DNA of 64,000 nt from Anaerolineaceae bacterium (GTDB lineage: Bacteria; Chloroflexota; Anaerolineae; Aggregatilineales; Phototrophicaceae). How positions within the stretch are numbered: the first letter of the stretch is position 1; each line of letters starts with the position of its first letter. Below are positions 43,303 to 51,625 of the stretch, piece after piece. Position numbers and translations under genes: made by a program. A model generated the notes under the pieces. It searched no databases. It was not told the DNA's origin and was given only the letters and a program-made list of their open reading frames with translations. The DNA lies in the NCBI GenBank assembly GCA_020634165.1, contig JACKCF010000001.1, positions 1,736,001 to 1,800,000 of the forward strand, written 5' to 3'.

Positions 43303-44128
43303 ACAAAACGGTGGGTCAGAAGCATGGCAAAAGCAAGAAAATGCAGGCCTTTAAGCGTTTCTGGCAGGCGTTCATAGTCGCGTGCCAGTCGTCGGAAGCG
43401 CGCCATCCAGCCAAAACTGCGTTCGACGACCCATCGTCGGGGCAGCAGGATAAAGCCCTTTTTGGCTGAGGGTAGCTTAACCACTTTCAAGCTCAGGCCG
43501 TGCGTTTGCGCGGCCTGTTGTGCTTCCTCACCGGTGTACCCCTGATCGACAAAAGCCACTTCAACGGACTCTCCGGTAACGGCCTGAACTTCGGCGGCCA
43601 GGGCTTCAACCTGTGCCCGATCCTGTTCATTGGCGGGAGTCACAATCAACGCCAGCAGTTGCCCCAGCGTATCTACTGCCAGGTGCGTTTTGCTGCCTTT
43701 GCGCCGTTTGGCACCGTCATATCCTGCCCTGGCACCGCTTTCCGGGCTGGATTGCAGTGTTCGTGAGTCCAGAATCACCGCATTCGGCTGTTCCAGACGT
43801 CCCTGCGCCACCCGCATCAGTTCGCGCAGGTCATGCACCATCGCCTCGAATACACCCGCTTTCAACCAGCGCTGTAGTTGCTGGTACACCGCTTCCCACG
43901 GTGGCAGATCATGCGGCATCATCCGCCATGATCCCCCTGTCCGAACGATATATCGCACCCCATTGAACAGTTCGCGCAGGTCATGCTGACGTTGCGGTGC
44001 ATCCTCGCGCATCAGCGTCAGATACGGGGCCACAAAGAGCCATTCTTCATCACTCACATCGCTGGGATAGGCTTTTCGTTCGCTCATGCCTTCAGTTTAG
44101 CATTCTTCCCAAAAGTGCATAACACCCT
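43262..44128 (-). mobile_element. IS5-family insertion sequence (867 bp)
   Basis: Imperfect terminal inverted repeats AG(C/G)GTGTTATGCACTTT: left end 43262-43278, right end 44112-44128 in reverse complement, 16 of 17 matching. The 4-base target CTAG is duplicated at 43258-43261 and 44129-44132. One DDE transposase gene fills the element. IS5-type target choice (YTAR) fits CTAG. Intact ends, target duplication and transposase suggest a recent insertion. Confidence 0.93.
43278..44087 (-). CDS. IS5-family DDE transposase
   Basis: A 269-residue single-frame transposase. The DDE triad is visible: Asp in NAVILDSRTLQ, Asp in VAFVDQGYTGEEA, and Glu in RRWVVERSFGWMARF. The N-terminal DUF4096-like region (YPSDVSDEEWLFVAPYL, GVRYIVRTGGSWRMMP) is typical of IS5-family transposases. 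It cuts and joins the element ends. The frame needs no frameshift, unlike some IS427-group members with two overlapping frames. It runs opposite to the disrupted gene. Confidence 0.96.
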   Translation of the reverse strand: MSERKAYPSDVSDEEWLFVAPYLTLMREDAPQRQHDLRELFNGVRYIVRTGGSWRMMPHDLPPWEAVYQQLQRWLKAGVFEAMVHDLRELMRVAQGRLEQPNAVILDSRTLQSSPESGARAGYDGAKRRKGSKTHLAVDTLGQLLALIVTPANEQDRAQVEALAAEVQAVTGESVEVAFVDQGYTGEEAQQAAQTHGLSLKVVKLPSAKKGFILLPRRWVVERSFGWMARFRRLARDYERLPETLKGLHFLAFAMLLTHRFVQGIAFCL

Positions 44129-44132
44129 CTAG

Positions 44133-44521
44133 ATGATGGTGCGAATAGAATACTCCTCGCATACCCGCCATTTGAACTCGCGGACTGGTCAATCATAACA
44201 GCAGATGGCGAACCAATTGAACGCTTGACTCAGCCAGATAGGAGCGAACGGGATATAGGCGCTGAAGCGCGAAGCCTGATGAGCTTCAATTTCCATCGGT
44301 CCGTTCTGGGTACCTGGGGAGGAGCACTACTTGGTCCAGATTCAGACCTGTTCATCATACAGCACGAGGATTCATTGACAGCATGGAATAGCCGTACTCG
44401 GATGCCGCTGGCACTCTTGAGTTGTTTTGGAACACTCAATGCGTTTAGCCAGGATGGGAAGTTGCTGATTACTGAAACACAAGATGCAATCTGGTTATGG
44501 GGTGTCTCACAAAATCCATAA
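44133..44521 (+). pseudogene. 3' remnant of the IS-disrupted propeller gene
   Basis: After the second CTAG the frame continues without a stop (D-D-G-A-N-R-I-L-L-A...) to 44521 and encodes the last blades of the beta-propeller, with the blade-like segments LFIIQHEDSLTAWN and ITETQDAIWLWG. A TTG at 44225 could give a 98-residue peptide, but it has no signal peptide, so I regard it as a dead fragment. Confidence 0.88.
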
Positions 44522-44559
44522 TGACAGATGGAGCTAATTTGACATTACATTACCAGGAG

Positions 44560-44586
44560 AGGTGCAGAGTACAAGACTCTACACCT
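44560..44586. terminator. Hairpin between convergent genes
   Basis: AGGTGCAGAGT (44560-44570) pairs with ACTCTACACCT (44576-44586) with one mismatch around a five-base loop. There is no T-run, so it may be a weak terminator or RNA-stability element. Confidence 0.4.
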
Positions 44587-44620
44587 CAGAAGGAGAGAGG
44601 AGGATTGCTTTACAGGTCGC

Positions 44621-45787
44621 CTACAGGAAGCGCCAGACGATAGGGCAGTTCACGATGATGCCAGTAGAGCCATAGGCGCCACCATCAGGGCCCGTGATCC
44701 ATCCTTGCTGCGCAAAGCCGAGAATGGCGAATTCTTCTGTCAATCGTGAACGATAGCCGTTATCGATTGCTTCTTGGGTCCACACCCCCAGATTGAGGTC
44801 CCATAGCGGGCTGTAGTCGGTAGCGATAGTTGGGATACCACCAAGTACATTCAAGGGCGAACCTTCTCCACTCAACGCACTATTGAAGCCCTGACGCTGC
44901 GGATTTTCGCTGCCCACAGGACCATTTGCGAAGGCGAAGATGCGTTCAACTGCGCTGAATGCACTGTCATCGCGACCCACTGTGATGTCAGCCAGTGCGG
45001 GTGCCAGAACGGCACCTTCCATTGTGGCTGCCAGCGGATTGTTGGCGTCAGTGCTCAGATACAGCACCGGACGAGCGAAGCTGAAACCAGAGGTGAGTGC
45101 CAGCGTGACTGTGCCTTCATCCGGGGAAATCGCCACCACTTTGTCGTGAACCAGGCTGTAATCAGGGTTGCCATCAGGGAAGGTGATCTGGTCGGCTTCT
45201 ACGCCGAATGCAACGATTGGGGCATTGTAGATATAGTCACCGATCTTGGCCAGCGGCGTGTAAAATTCGTCACCAACGGCACCTGGCTGGAAGTCGCTCG
45301 GTGGGAACGGTGAAGGCTGTTCTCCAGGCGTAAGGCTACGCTCAGGTGAAAAGTCAACTGAACCGCGTTCAAAAGTCACACTGCCATCGGTTTCCAGATG
45401 TGCAGGGCGCACGGCATTGCCAACATCAGCGTAATTGAGCTTTGATGAGAAGTTGAGGCCCAACGCGGCTGCATTGCCTTGGTCAGTCGTATCGGTGATG
45501 ATATACCATACCGGTTCGCCACTCGTCAGTTGACCGCGATACAGAGGCAGTGTGATGGTGCCGCTGTCCAGATCAATCGCTCCCGATTTTAGAAGTTGAT
45601 AGGGTCCGATCAGTTCGCGCTGCACATCTGAGGGTGCCGGACCGAAATATGTTAGCGGGATATCCGCACCAATCGAGGCCGGTGCAGGTTGAATATCATC
45701 GTCCTGTGCGAAAATAGGCACTGCGGATAGGATGACCATTACGAAGAGGACCAGCAAGCTAGCCCGTTGTCTAAAATTGAATCGCAT
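44621..45787 (-). CDS. Secreted protein of unknown function
   Basis: A 388-residue protein with a clear signal peptide (RASLLVLFVMVILSAVPIFAQ, cleavage likely after FAQ near residue 27). The mature part is beta-rich, with repeated structural motifs and segments such as LPLYRGQLTSGEPVWYIITD and LALTSGFSFARPVLYLSTDA. I recognise no enzyme motif; it looks like an exported beta-structural protein. The conserved-looking core suggests a real family rather than a chance frame. It faces the IS-disrupted gene, and about 200 bases lie upstream before the next gene on the same strand. Confidence 0.7.
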   Translation of the reverse strand: MRFNFRQRASLLVLFVMVILSAVPIFAQDDDIQPAPASIGADIPLTYFGPAPSDVQRELIGPYQLLKSGAIDLDSGTITLPLYRGQLTSGEPVWYIITDTTDQGNAAALGLNFSSKLNYADVGNAVRPAHLETDGSVTFERGSVDFSPERSLTPGEQPSPFPPSDFQPGAVGDEFYTPLAKIGDYIYNAPIVAFGVEADQITFPDGNPDYSLVHDKVVAISPDEGTVTLALTSGFSFARPVLYLSTDANNPLAATMEGAVLAPALADITVGRDDSAFSAVERIFAFANGPVGSENPQRQGFNSALSGEGSPLNVLGGIPTIATDYSPLWDLNLGVWTQEAIDNGYRSRLTEEFAILGFAQQGWITGPDGGAYGSTGIIVNCPIVWRFL

Positions 45788-45993
45788 GAGAGTTATTCCT
45801 TTGTGACTCCATAGTGATATGAGATTGCTCTGGCCGGGAGCAATAGCGCTACGAAGCTCATTACACAGATAAGGGGTTACGCAGAAATAACGCGACTCTT
45901 ACCGAACCATTACGTCGTTCGATGCTCATTTTTCTCTTATTTCAGGTATTTCTAAGCAGGAGCAGCTCCAGATAAGGACAGCGGATAAGTGCC

Positions 45994-46608
45994 CTAATCT
46001 GGCATCACAACCTCAGCGCGTCCGCCGATGATGTCTCGGAATCTTAGTGCATCAAGCCGAGTTGCACCTTCGCCAGTCGCGCCCCAATTGATAGGTATGA
46101 CCCAGCGTGGCTTAAGCTGAAGGGTAACTTCGGCTGCTGTTTCCGGGTTCAGTGTGCCGTCACCGTCAATCGGCAGAATGACAATATCAGGATGCAGCAT
46201 GTGCATCTCAGGGATTTTGCAGGTATCGCCTGCATAGTAGATGTCGTAGTAGTTCATGGAGATGACGAAACCCAACCCGCCATGCTCCAGGGGATGACGT
46301 GGGTCATTTGGGCAGTAGGCTGGAACAGCTTTGACGCTGGCTTTGCCGATGTTCATGCTTTGCCACTGCCGCAGGACTGTCGTGTCCTCGATTTGTTCGG
46401 CAACACGGTCATTGCCGATCACAATCGTCTCTTCGCCGCGCAGCTTCTGGATGTCGGCAATCGAACAATGATCGTAATGATCGTGGCCAACCAGGATTAA
46501 ATCAGCGTGGAACGGGGTCCGCAATACACGCCAGGGATTGATATAGATAATAGGGGTGGAACGGATCAATATCGTTCCGTGCCCAAGCCAGCTAATTTGA
46601 TCGATCAT
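45994..46608 (-). CDS. MBL-fold (beta-lactamase-like) metal-dependent hydrolase
   Basis: A 204-residue metallo-hydrolase of the UlaG-like/COG2220 kind. It has ISWLGHGTILIRS, the metal motif GHDHYDHCS (HxHxDH), IYYAGDTCKIPEM (second-shell Asp) and PRWVIPINWG near the end, where the usual final His (P-x-H) is replaced by N-W. Members hydrolyse lactones, phosphodiesters or N-acyl compounds. The substrate is unknown. ATG 46608 is preferred; TTG 46650 is an in-frame alternative adding fourteen residues. It is divergent from the AAA+ gene, with about 215 bases between. Confidence 0.8.
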   Translation of the reverse strand: MIDQISWLGHGTILIRSTPIIYINPWRVLRTPFHADLILVGHDHYDHCSIADIQKLRGEETIVIGNDRVAEQIEDTTVLRQWQSMNIGKASVKAVPAYCPNDPRHPLEHGGLGFVISMNYYDIYYAGDTCKIPEMHMLHPDIVILPIDGDGTLNPETAAEVTLQLKPRWVIPINWGATGEGATRLDALRFRDIIGGRAEVVMPD

Positions 46609-46763
46609 CTCGTGCTCTGCATCTGCTATGAAGCGGGCAGTTGTGCCCAACAGGGTAGATTGTGCATTCGCATGTCTTCTTCTCTATTTTATCAGCGAGC
46701 CAGCACTCTCGTAAGCACAAATGCGGATCTCATTCTCTTAATACAGTAAAAAAGGGGGTTTCA

Positions 46764-46772
46764 TGTTATGAT
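46764..46772 (+). promoter_or_regulatory. Possible extended -10 promoter of the AAA+ gene
   Basis: TGTTATGAT fits TGnTATnAT about 53 bases before the start codon. No clear -35 is seen. Confidence 0.35.
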
Positions 46773-46825
46773 GATAATTATGTGAAAAGAAACGATATGT
46801 GGTTTCCAAACATCGGGATAAGCCT

Positions 46826-48202
46826 ATGTCCAATATCAAATCGTTGAAAGATAAGGGCCAACGCCGCGGAAATACGGGCGCGTTGCCGCAGTTGGATAAG
46901 CGTCCAATTACAGGTGAGTTGATTCATGATGGATGGGCGCCTCCGTCCCTGCGCAGCCTGGATGATACGGGCCTGACCAAGTTGGCTGTTGCCGATCTCA
47001 TCCTGAAAGCCCTTTACTTCCGGGGGGATTTGCTCGGGCATCAAATTGCGGAAATTCTTCGCCTGCCGTTCAATGGCGTGCTGGATTCTGTCGTCGAATT
47101 TCTCAAGCGCGAAAAACTGGTCGAAATTATGGGCAGCGGCGGTATCGGCGAAGCATCGTATCGCTACGCAATCGCGACCAAAGGCATCGAACGTGCCCTG
47201 GACGCATTGCAGCGTACCCAGTACGCGGGTGCTGCACCCGTTCCTCTTGATATGTACATCGAATCGATCAATGCCCAGAACCGCAAGGACATGCTCGTTA
47301 AAGAAGAGCACATGCTGGCGGTCATGGAAAACCTGATTGTTTCCAAAGACATGCTGGACAAAATCGGCCCTGCTGCCAACTCTGGCACCTCCATCTTCCT
47401 ATATGGCCCTCCAGGCAATGGTAAGACCACACTGTCAGAAGCAATTGGTCGCGCTATTCTCGGCGACGATATGTGGGTGCCATACGCGGTAGATGTTGAT
47501 GGTCAGGTCATTCAGATTTTTGACTCGGTAAATCATACACTCTCTGACAATCAGATGCCGCTCAAATACGGCACAGGCAGCATGGCTGATCCGCGCTGGG
47601 TGCGCATCAAGCGTCCTGTGATCATCGTGGGCGGCGAACTGACGATGGAGAGCCTTGACCTGATCTATGACCCGATCAACAAGTTCTACGAAGCGCCATA
47701 TCAGGTTAAAGCCAATGGTGGCCTCTTCTTGATCGATGACTTTGGTCGTCAGCAGGTACGTCCGCAGGAACTGCTCAATCGCTGGATTGTGCCCTTGGAG
47801 AAGAAATACGACTTCCTGACGCTGAATAATGGCCGCAAGATTGAACTGCCATTCAACGTGCTCATCATCTTCTCCACCAACATGGACCCGAAAGACCTAG
47901 TTGACGATGCCTTCCTGCGCCGTATCAAATACAAAATCGAAATTGGCAACCCAACGTTGGAACAGTATCGTGAACTGTTTGAGCTGATGTGCCGCATCAA
48001 GGGTATTCCGTTTGATCGTGATGGCATGGTATATCTCATCAAAGAGTGGTACCGTAAGTACAACCGTGACCTGCGCTTCGTCCATCCGCGTGATATCCTC
48101 TCGCAGATGCAGGACATCGCGCGTTACCTGGGGCGTCCGGTGACGATGGCCGACACCGATCTGATTGATCGGGCCGCCGAATCTTACTTTGTTGAGCTAT
48201 AG
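46826..48202 (+). CDS. Winged-helix plus AAA+ ATPase
   Basis: A 458-residue protein. Residues ~45-145 look like a winged helix (LADLILKALYFRGDLLGHQI, then LDSVVEFLKREKLVEI and YAIATKGIERAL). Residues ~170-450 are an AAA+ module: Walker A FLYGPPGNGKTT, Walker B GGLFLIDDFGR, sensor 1 (IIFSTNMDP) and an Arg-finger region AFLRRIKYK. No protease or helicase domain is present. It probably remodels a protein partner or nucleic acid complex. The following degenerate receiver gene, 36 bases later, may encode a partner. ATG 46826 is chosen; GTG 46799 would add nine residues. Confidence 0.78.
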   Translation: MSNIKSLKDKGQRRGNTGALPQLDKRPITGELIHDGWAPPSLRSLDDTGLTKLAVADLILKALYFRGDLLGHQIAEILRLPFNGVLDSVVEFLKREKLVEIMGSGGIGEASYRYAIATKGIERALDALQRTQYAGAAPVPLDMYIESINAQNRKDMLVKEEHMLAVMENLIVSKDMLDKIGPAANSGTSIFLYGPPGNGKTTLSEAIGRAILGDDMWVPYAVDVDGQVIQIFDSVNHTLSDNQMPLKYGTGSMADPRWVRIKRPVIIVGGELTMESLDLIYDPINKFYEAPYQVKANGGLFLIDDFGRQQVRPQELLNRWIVPLEKKYDFLTLNNGRKIELPFNVLIIFSTNMDPKDLVDDAFLRRIKYKIEIGNPTLEQYRELFELMCRIKGIPFDRDGMVYLIKEWYRKYNRDLRFVHPRDILSQMQDIARYLGRPVTMADTDLIDRAAESYFVEL

Positions 48203-48238
48203 GCTTTTGCTGGCCGATCATAACACTTAGTCTGGTAC

Positions 48239-48604
48239 ATGAAATTGACCAAATCTGTGGTGGTTGCTCTGCCACATGCTGTTGAAGAACGTGCCGTTGC
48301 TGCTGTCCTCAGCAGCATCGGCATTTCTGTTTTGCAGGCCAGGACAGGCCGCGAAGCCGTCATGTTGCTGGAAGATGAACCGGCGGTTGGCCTCATTACC
48401 AGTGACCAACTGGATGATATGCACGTCTGGTCCCTGGTGCGCGATTTACAGGAAATTGGCATTCTCGCGCGCATACAGGTCTATGTACTCACGGACGGCC
48501 CCCTTATTTCCAGTCTGCCCAATGTCAATCTCATTATCCGGCCAGTGGCACGTCCCCAACTTGAGAATGTGTTCGCGCAGGCTTTCGATGCCACCCGTAA
48601 ATAA
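48239..48604 (+). CDS. Degenerate receiver-domain (pseudo-CheY) protein
   Basis: A 121-residue protein with the strand/helix rhythm of a response-regulator receiver: VVVALPHAVEERAV, SIGISVLQARTGREAVMLL, GLITSDQLDDM, IQVYVLTDGP and LIIRPVARPQLENV. The acidic pair that binds Mg is missing (L-P instead of D-D) and the conserved Lys is Arg (RPVAR). An Asp at the phosphorylation position (SDQLDD) may remain. It probably does not work as a phosphorelay switch but as a binding module, perhaps with the AAA+ protein upstream. The SDR gene starts 14 bases after its stop. Confidence 0.72.
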   Translation: MKLTKSVVVALPHAVEERAVAAVLSSIGISVLQARTGREAVMLLEDEPAVGLITSDQLDDMHVWSLVRDLQEIGILARIQVYVLTDGPLISSLPNVNLIIRPVARPQLENVFAQAFDATRK

Positions 48605-48618
48605 GAAAGCCTGATCTC

Positions 48619-49635
48619 TTGGCCCAACCGGACACAATCTTTCTAACAGGTGGCACAGGCTTCCTCGGTAAAGCACTGGTGCCGCTGCTGACGTCAGAAG
48701 GCTATGCGCTGCGCGTCCTCACGCGCCATCCACAGCAAAATACCTGGCTGAATTCTTTTCCGCATGTTCAGGTCATCTATGGTGATCTGACCGACGCTGC
48801 GCATGTTCAGTCCGCAATGTCGGGCTGTCGCTATGTGATCCACGCTGCGGGGCTGTTCAGCATGTGGGATCAGGCTGGTAACTTTGATGCCAACAATGTC
48901 CTGGCCACGCAGAATGTAGTCAGTGCGGCACAGGCCAACAATATTGAACGCCTTGCTTATGTATCGACCGTTGCCGTGATGGGTAATCCACCTTCGGGGA
49001 CCATCATCACCGAGCAGACTACCCCCGCACCGGCTGATGCCTACCAGCGCAGCAAACTCACTGCCGAACAGGTTATACAGTCGGCTGTCGCGGCTGGCCT
49101 GGGTGCCTCAATCGCCCGTGCCGGAGCCTATTACGGCCCCTACGGTGATTACGCCTTCAATCGCCTGTTCTTCCGTGACCCGATGCGCGGCATTATCATG
49201 CAAATGGATGGCGGCCATTACGTCATTTTTCCTGCCTACATTGGCGATGTCGCTCGTGGCATTCTGGCGACGCTGCTGCACGGTGGCCCAGGCGAGGTCT
49301 ATAACATCTGCGGCGACCCGATTTCGCACCGTGATGCCTTCGATATCATCTGCCGACAGGCCAATATCCACTGGCCGCGCATGAATGTCCCCAATTGGTT
49401 AGGCATCACCATGAGTCGCTTGCTTACAGGGATGGCATATATCACGCGCAGAGAACCCTTCTGGCCTCTGAATCTGCGCTCCTATGTATTCAATGATTGG
49501 CCTGTTTCTTCAGAAAAAGCCCGTCGCGAGCTAGGCTTCACCAGCCTGCCTTTTGAACAGGGTGCATGTAAAACCCTGGCCTGGTATCGGGCTGGCTGCC
49601 CACCGCATCCGACACCGCCGCCGTCTGACGCATAA
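48619..49635 (+). CDS. NAD(P)-dependent epimerase/dehydratase, extended SDR
   Basis: A 338-residue extended SDR. The N-terminal IFLTGGTGFLGKALVPLL is the nucleotide-binding motif, LTDAAHVQSAMSGCRYVIHAAG the NNAG-type region, VSTVAVMG contains the catalytic Ser, and YQRSKLTAE the catalytic Tyr/Lys pair. It resembles dihydroflavonol reductase-like and sterol dehydrogenase-like enzymes acting on hydroxyl or keto groups; the substrate is unknown. It starts with TTG 14 bases after the pseudo-receiver gene, so the three genes may be one operon. A second, atypical SDR gene lies at 17731-18690. Confidence 0.83.
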   Translation: MAQPDTIFLTGGTGFLGKALVPLLTSEGYALRVLTRHPQQNTWLNSFPHVQVIYGDLTDAAHVQSAMSGCRYVIHAAGLFSMWDQAGNFDANNVLATQNVVSAAQANNIERLAYVSTVAVMGNPPSGTIITEQTTPAPADAYQRSKLTAEQVIQSAVAAGLGASIARAGAYYGPYGDYAFNRLFFRDPMRGIIMQMDGGHYVIFPAYIGDVARGILATLLHGGPGEVYNICGDPISHRDAFDIICRQANIHWPRMNVPNWLGITMSRLLTGMAYITRREPFWPLNLRSYVFNDWPVSSEKARRELGFTSLPFEQGACKTLAWYRAGCPPHPTPPPSDA

Positions 49636-49749
49636 GTAAACGCGCTATCAGCCTCTTATAGAGTCAGATGAGGGGCTTCACTTATCCCTACCATCCCCTG
49701 TGTATGTCAGGTATGCTTATGCAGATTTCTGCCTGGAGTTGGCTTTGCC

Positions 49750-51015
49750 ATGTTAGTCGATCAAGCGAAAATCTATGTGCGTAGTGGTGACGGTGGCGAT
49801 GGCATCGTCGCATTTCGCCGCGAAAAATATATCCCGCGTGGCGGCCCAGCCGGTGGTGATGGTGGCCGGGGGGGCGATATTATTTTCCGTGTAAACCCCA
49901 AACTGAGCACCTTGCAGGTCTTCAAGAAGAAGGTCCACTTTAAAGCCGATCATGGCCAGCGGGGTGGCTCATCTAACAAAACGGGCGCCAATGGCAATCA
50001 TCTTACGATTGAGGTACCACCAGGAACGCTCGTCCGTGATGCCGATACCAACCAGCTTATCGCTGACCTCGTTGAACCTTACGAGACTATCGTCATTGCC
50101 GAGGGTGGTCGTGGCGGGCATGGTAACACGCACTTTAAGTCAGCGTCTAATAAAACGCCGCGTGTCGCTGAAAAAGGCGCACCTGGCAAAGAAATGTGGA
50201 TCACGCTTGAACTGAAGCTGATTGCTGATGTGGGTATTGTCGGTGTGCCCAACGCAGGCAAATCGACGCTCCTGTCTGTTATCAGTAACGCCAAACCTAA
50301 AATCGCTGATTATCCCTTCACCACGCTGGAACCTAATCTGGGCGTTGTCATCTACGATCATCACGAACTGGTCTTTGCAGACATCCCTGGCTTGATAGAA
50401 GGGGCGCATATGGGCGTCGGCCTGGGTCATGCGTTTTTGCGCCATGTACAGCGCACCCGCATGTTGCTCCATGTGATTGATGGGTCGTCGGAGGACCCCA
50501 TAGCCGACTACTCCCAGATTCGCAGTGAACTTGCGCTCTATGATGACGAACTCGGCACTCGCCCGCAGATCGTCGCTTTCAATAAAATGGACCTGCCGGA
50601 AGCCCAGGCCCGTTGGCCAGAAGTGGACGCCAAGCTGCAGGAGCAGGGCATTCGCGCCTTTGCTATTTCCGCAGCCACTCAGAAAGATGTCCAGCAGCTT
50701 ATCCAGCGCGTTTTTGAAGAAATTTCGCAGCTACCTGTTCGCTCGCCCAAAGTGGCGGAAGCGCTCGAAGTCTATGAACTGGGCGAGGACGAAGCGATCT
50801 TCGAGATTGAACGGGGTCCAGAGGGCGAATATTTGGTCACAGGCGAACGCATTGAACGCGCCGCTGCCATGACGCACTGGGACTATGACGAAGCCATTCA
50901 GCGCTTCCAGAAGATTCTGGAGACCCTCGGCGTAGCAGAGGCACTCCGCAAAGCAGGGGTCGAACCCGGCGATACCGTTTTCATTGGCGACTTCGAACTG
51001 GAATGGACGGACTAA
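49750..51015 (+). CDS. obgE: GTPase Obg/CgtA
   Basis: A 421-residue GTPase. The Gly-rich Obg fold begins MLVDQAKIYVRSGDGGDGIV and has GGPAGGDGGRGGDI. G1 is GVPNAGKS, G3 is DIPGLIEG, G4 NKMD, and a C-terminal Obg-specific (OCT) domain spans ~345-421. It binds the 50S ribosome and couples guanine nucleotide level to ribosome assembly and growth. Length and domains are normal. The nadD gene follows with its TTG two bases after the stop, so the two genes are coupled. Confidence 0.97.
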   Translation: MLVDQAKIYVRSGDGGDGIVAFRREKYIPRGGPAGGDGGRGGDIIFRVNPKLSTLQVFKKKVHFKADHGQRGGSSNKTGANGNHLTIEVPPGTLVRDADTNQLIADLVEPYETIVIAEGGRGGHGNTHFKSASNKTPRVAEKGAPGKEMWITLELKLIADVGIVGVPNAGKSTLLSVISNAKPKIADYPFTTLEPNLGVVIYDHHELVFADIPGLIEGAHMGVGLGHAFLRHVQRTRMLLHVIDGSSEDPIADYSQIRSELALYDDELGTRPQIVAFNKMDLPEAQARWPEVDAKLQEQGIRAFAISAATQKDVQQLIQRVFEEISQLPVRSPKVAEALEVYELGEDEAIFEIERGPEGEYLVTGERIERAAAMTHWDYDEAIQRFQKILETLGVAEALRKAGVEPGDTVFIGDFELEWTD

Positions 51016-51016
51016 C

Positions 51017-51625
51017 TTGCGAAAAATTGGAATTTTGGGCGGCACCTTTGATCCGCCCCAGGTTGGCCATCTGATTCTGGCGGAATACACGCGCGAGGCG
51101 ATGGGCCTCGACCATGTTCTGTTTGTGCCCGTCGGTGACCATCCCCAGAAGAACAACACGCGCCAACCCATTAATCATCGCCTCAAGATGCTCTCGATGG
51201 CCATAGCGGATAACCCGCAGTTTAGTATCTCCCAGGTAGACCTTGAACGACCTGGCCCGCATTACTCAGCCGATACGGTCGCTATCATTCAAAAGCAGTA
51301 TCCTGATGCCCAGCTTTATTTCGTTATGGGCGGTGATAATCTGCGCAATCTGCCCACCTGGGACCGCGTTAGCGACCTGTATCATCGCTGCCGTCTGGCT
51401 GTGATGAAGCGCGCCGACGAAGATATCTCCAAAGACATGCACCGCGACATCTTCCCGGATTTGCATGAATACGTGGACATCATCGATGTGCCGCTGCTCA
51501 GTGTCTGGGTCTCGTCTACCTTGGTGACGGAACGCCTGCTGAGTGGCAAGAGTGTGCGTTATCTCGTCCCGGATTGCGTGTTTGACTACATCCAAGAACA
51601 CAATCTCTACGTGCCAACCTCATGA
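51017..51625 (+). CDS. nadD: Nicotinate-nucleotide adenylyltransferase
   Basis: A 202-residue enzyme. It starts RKIGILGGTFDPPQVGHL, with the nucleotide-binding HxGH-like motif as VGHL. It also has FVMGGDNLRNLPTW and the C-terminal VSSTLVTERLLSGKSVRYLV, where the usual ISST-x-x-R has V-S-S-T-L-V-T. It adenylates nicotinate mononucleotide in NAD synthesis. Start TTG 51017 is chosen because the family N-terminus begins there; an upstream TTG at 50984 would overlap obgE. The stop overlaps the next start by four bases (ATGA). Confidence 0.94.
   Translation: MRKIGILGGTFDPPQVGHLILAEYTREAMGLDHVLFVPVGDHPQKNNTRQPINHRLKMLSMAIADNPQFSISQVDLERPGPHYSADTVAIIQKQYPDAQLYFVMGGDNLRNLPTWDRVSDLYHRCRLAVMKRADEDISKDMHRDIFPDLHEYVDIIDVPLLSVWVSSTLVTERLLSGKSVRYLVPDCVFDYIQEHNLYVPTS

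Noticed and set aside
44225..44521. Independent 98-residue gene after the IS
   Set aside because: It is the in-frame continuation of the gene split by the IS and lacks its own signal peptide.
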